From NCBI GenBank assembly GCA_914767715.1, contig OU612075.1, positions 18,044,001 to 18,104,000 on the forward strand: a stretch of 60,000 bases of DNA, in the 5' to 3' direction. This document shows, piece by piece, positions 59,655-60,000 of the stretch. The DNA comes from Membranipora membranacea. Lineage: Eukaryota > Bryozoa > Gymnolaemata > Cheilostomatida > Membraniporidae. Each line of letters begins with the position of its first letter. Position 1 is the stretch's first letter. The notes beneath the pieces were generated by a model. It had not been told where the DNA came from, made no database searches, and saw nothing but the letters and a program-made list of their open reading frames with translations. The translations under genes and the position numbers were made by a program.

Positions 59655-60000
59655 GATTGCACGTTGATGAGCCAGGCTTCTTCTCTTGTCTATCCAGTTA
59701 TAGCCTGGCAGTGATGTATGAAATATTGAAGTGCCGTGGCACTTAGAAAGTTGTGCCTCTCACTCCTGTCTTTGTTGTTTGTCTAATTACCAAACTTGTC
59801 TCGCAGATACAACGGTCACATCATAGAACACTCGCCTGGTGATAATTATCTGATCTGTAGAGAAAAGTGAAAACAACCTGGATATTGATGGAATTTAAGC
59901 CTACAGTATGCGAAACCCATGCCAACATTCCAATGACAGGCTATGTTGCAGAAACTAAGTACCACTTAATAGCCTGGGCATGCAAGCAAACACAAGCCCT
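59655..60000. other. CUL4 5' flank
   Basis: The frame upstream of the CUL4 ATG stays open for about 35 codons to a TGA without another Met, so the chosen start is the first ATG. A 5' UTR exon and promoter may lie here. Nothing else recognised. Confidence 0.4.

Overview
This window is nuclear DNA from an animal, most likely a marine invertebrate. The genes are interrupted by many GT-AG introns of roughly 80-800 bp. The products are animal proteins, including a HAND-type bHLH factor, and the spaces between genes hold LINE fragments, MITE-like elements, hairpins and microsatellites. The base composition looks AT-rich. Five genes or likely genes in 60 kb is moderately compact, but I cannot name the phylum. 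A tunicate or another invertebrate deuterostome fits. The HAND gene argues against a sponge.

Layout from left to right. 1-6 kb is mobile-element debris: the 3' part of a DUF7869-like transposon gene with one clean intron, and two LINE reverse-transcriptase tails. 6.4 kb is a large GGT/AGT microsatellite. 7-9.1 kb holds small inverted-repeat elements. 10.2-15.5 kb (minus strand) is a five-exon HAND gene. 15.5-28.9 kb is mostly non-coding, with a 760 bp MITE flanked by TTAA, a broken copy of one TBCK exon, and two LINE pieces (one RT tail, one endonuclease). 29.0-39.9 kb (minus strand) is TBCK, for which I could chain 19 exons in phase plus a terminal exon. 40-45 kb is repeat-rich. 45.0-46.5 kb (minus strand) is an unrecognised gene supported by a chain of five phase-compatible exons. 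47.2-48.5 kb (plus strand) is CHMP6 with four exons. 49.3-59.7 kb (minus strand) is CUL4 with 16 exons, tail to tail with CHMP6.

The four recognised genes are not an operon or a pathway cluster. HAND is a developmental transcription factor. TBCK is a pseudokinase/TBC/rhodanese protein linked to endolysosomal and mTOR regulation. CHMP6 is the ESCRT-III nucleator. CUL4 is the scaffold of CRL4 ubiquitin ligases. TBCK and CHMP6 both touch endosome-lysosome traffic, but their proximity may be chance. All exon joins were worked out by hand from splice sites, reading phase and family resemblance.

The points most worth a second look are: an Arg in place of the glutamine finger in the TBCK TBC domain; a relict TBCK exon with both splice sites about 6.5 kb beyond the gene's matching exon; a long C-terminal extension on HAND; an endonuclease fragment with an insert of about 100 residues between two of its motifs; and a family of CCAAT-bearing hairpins sitting in TBCK and CUL4 introns.
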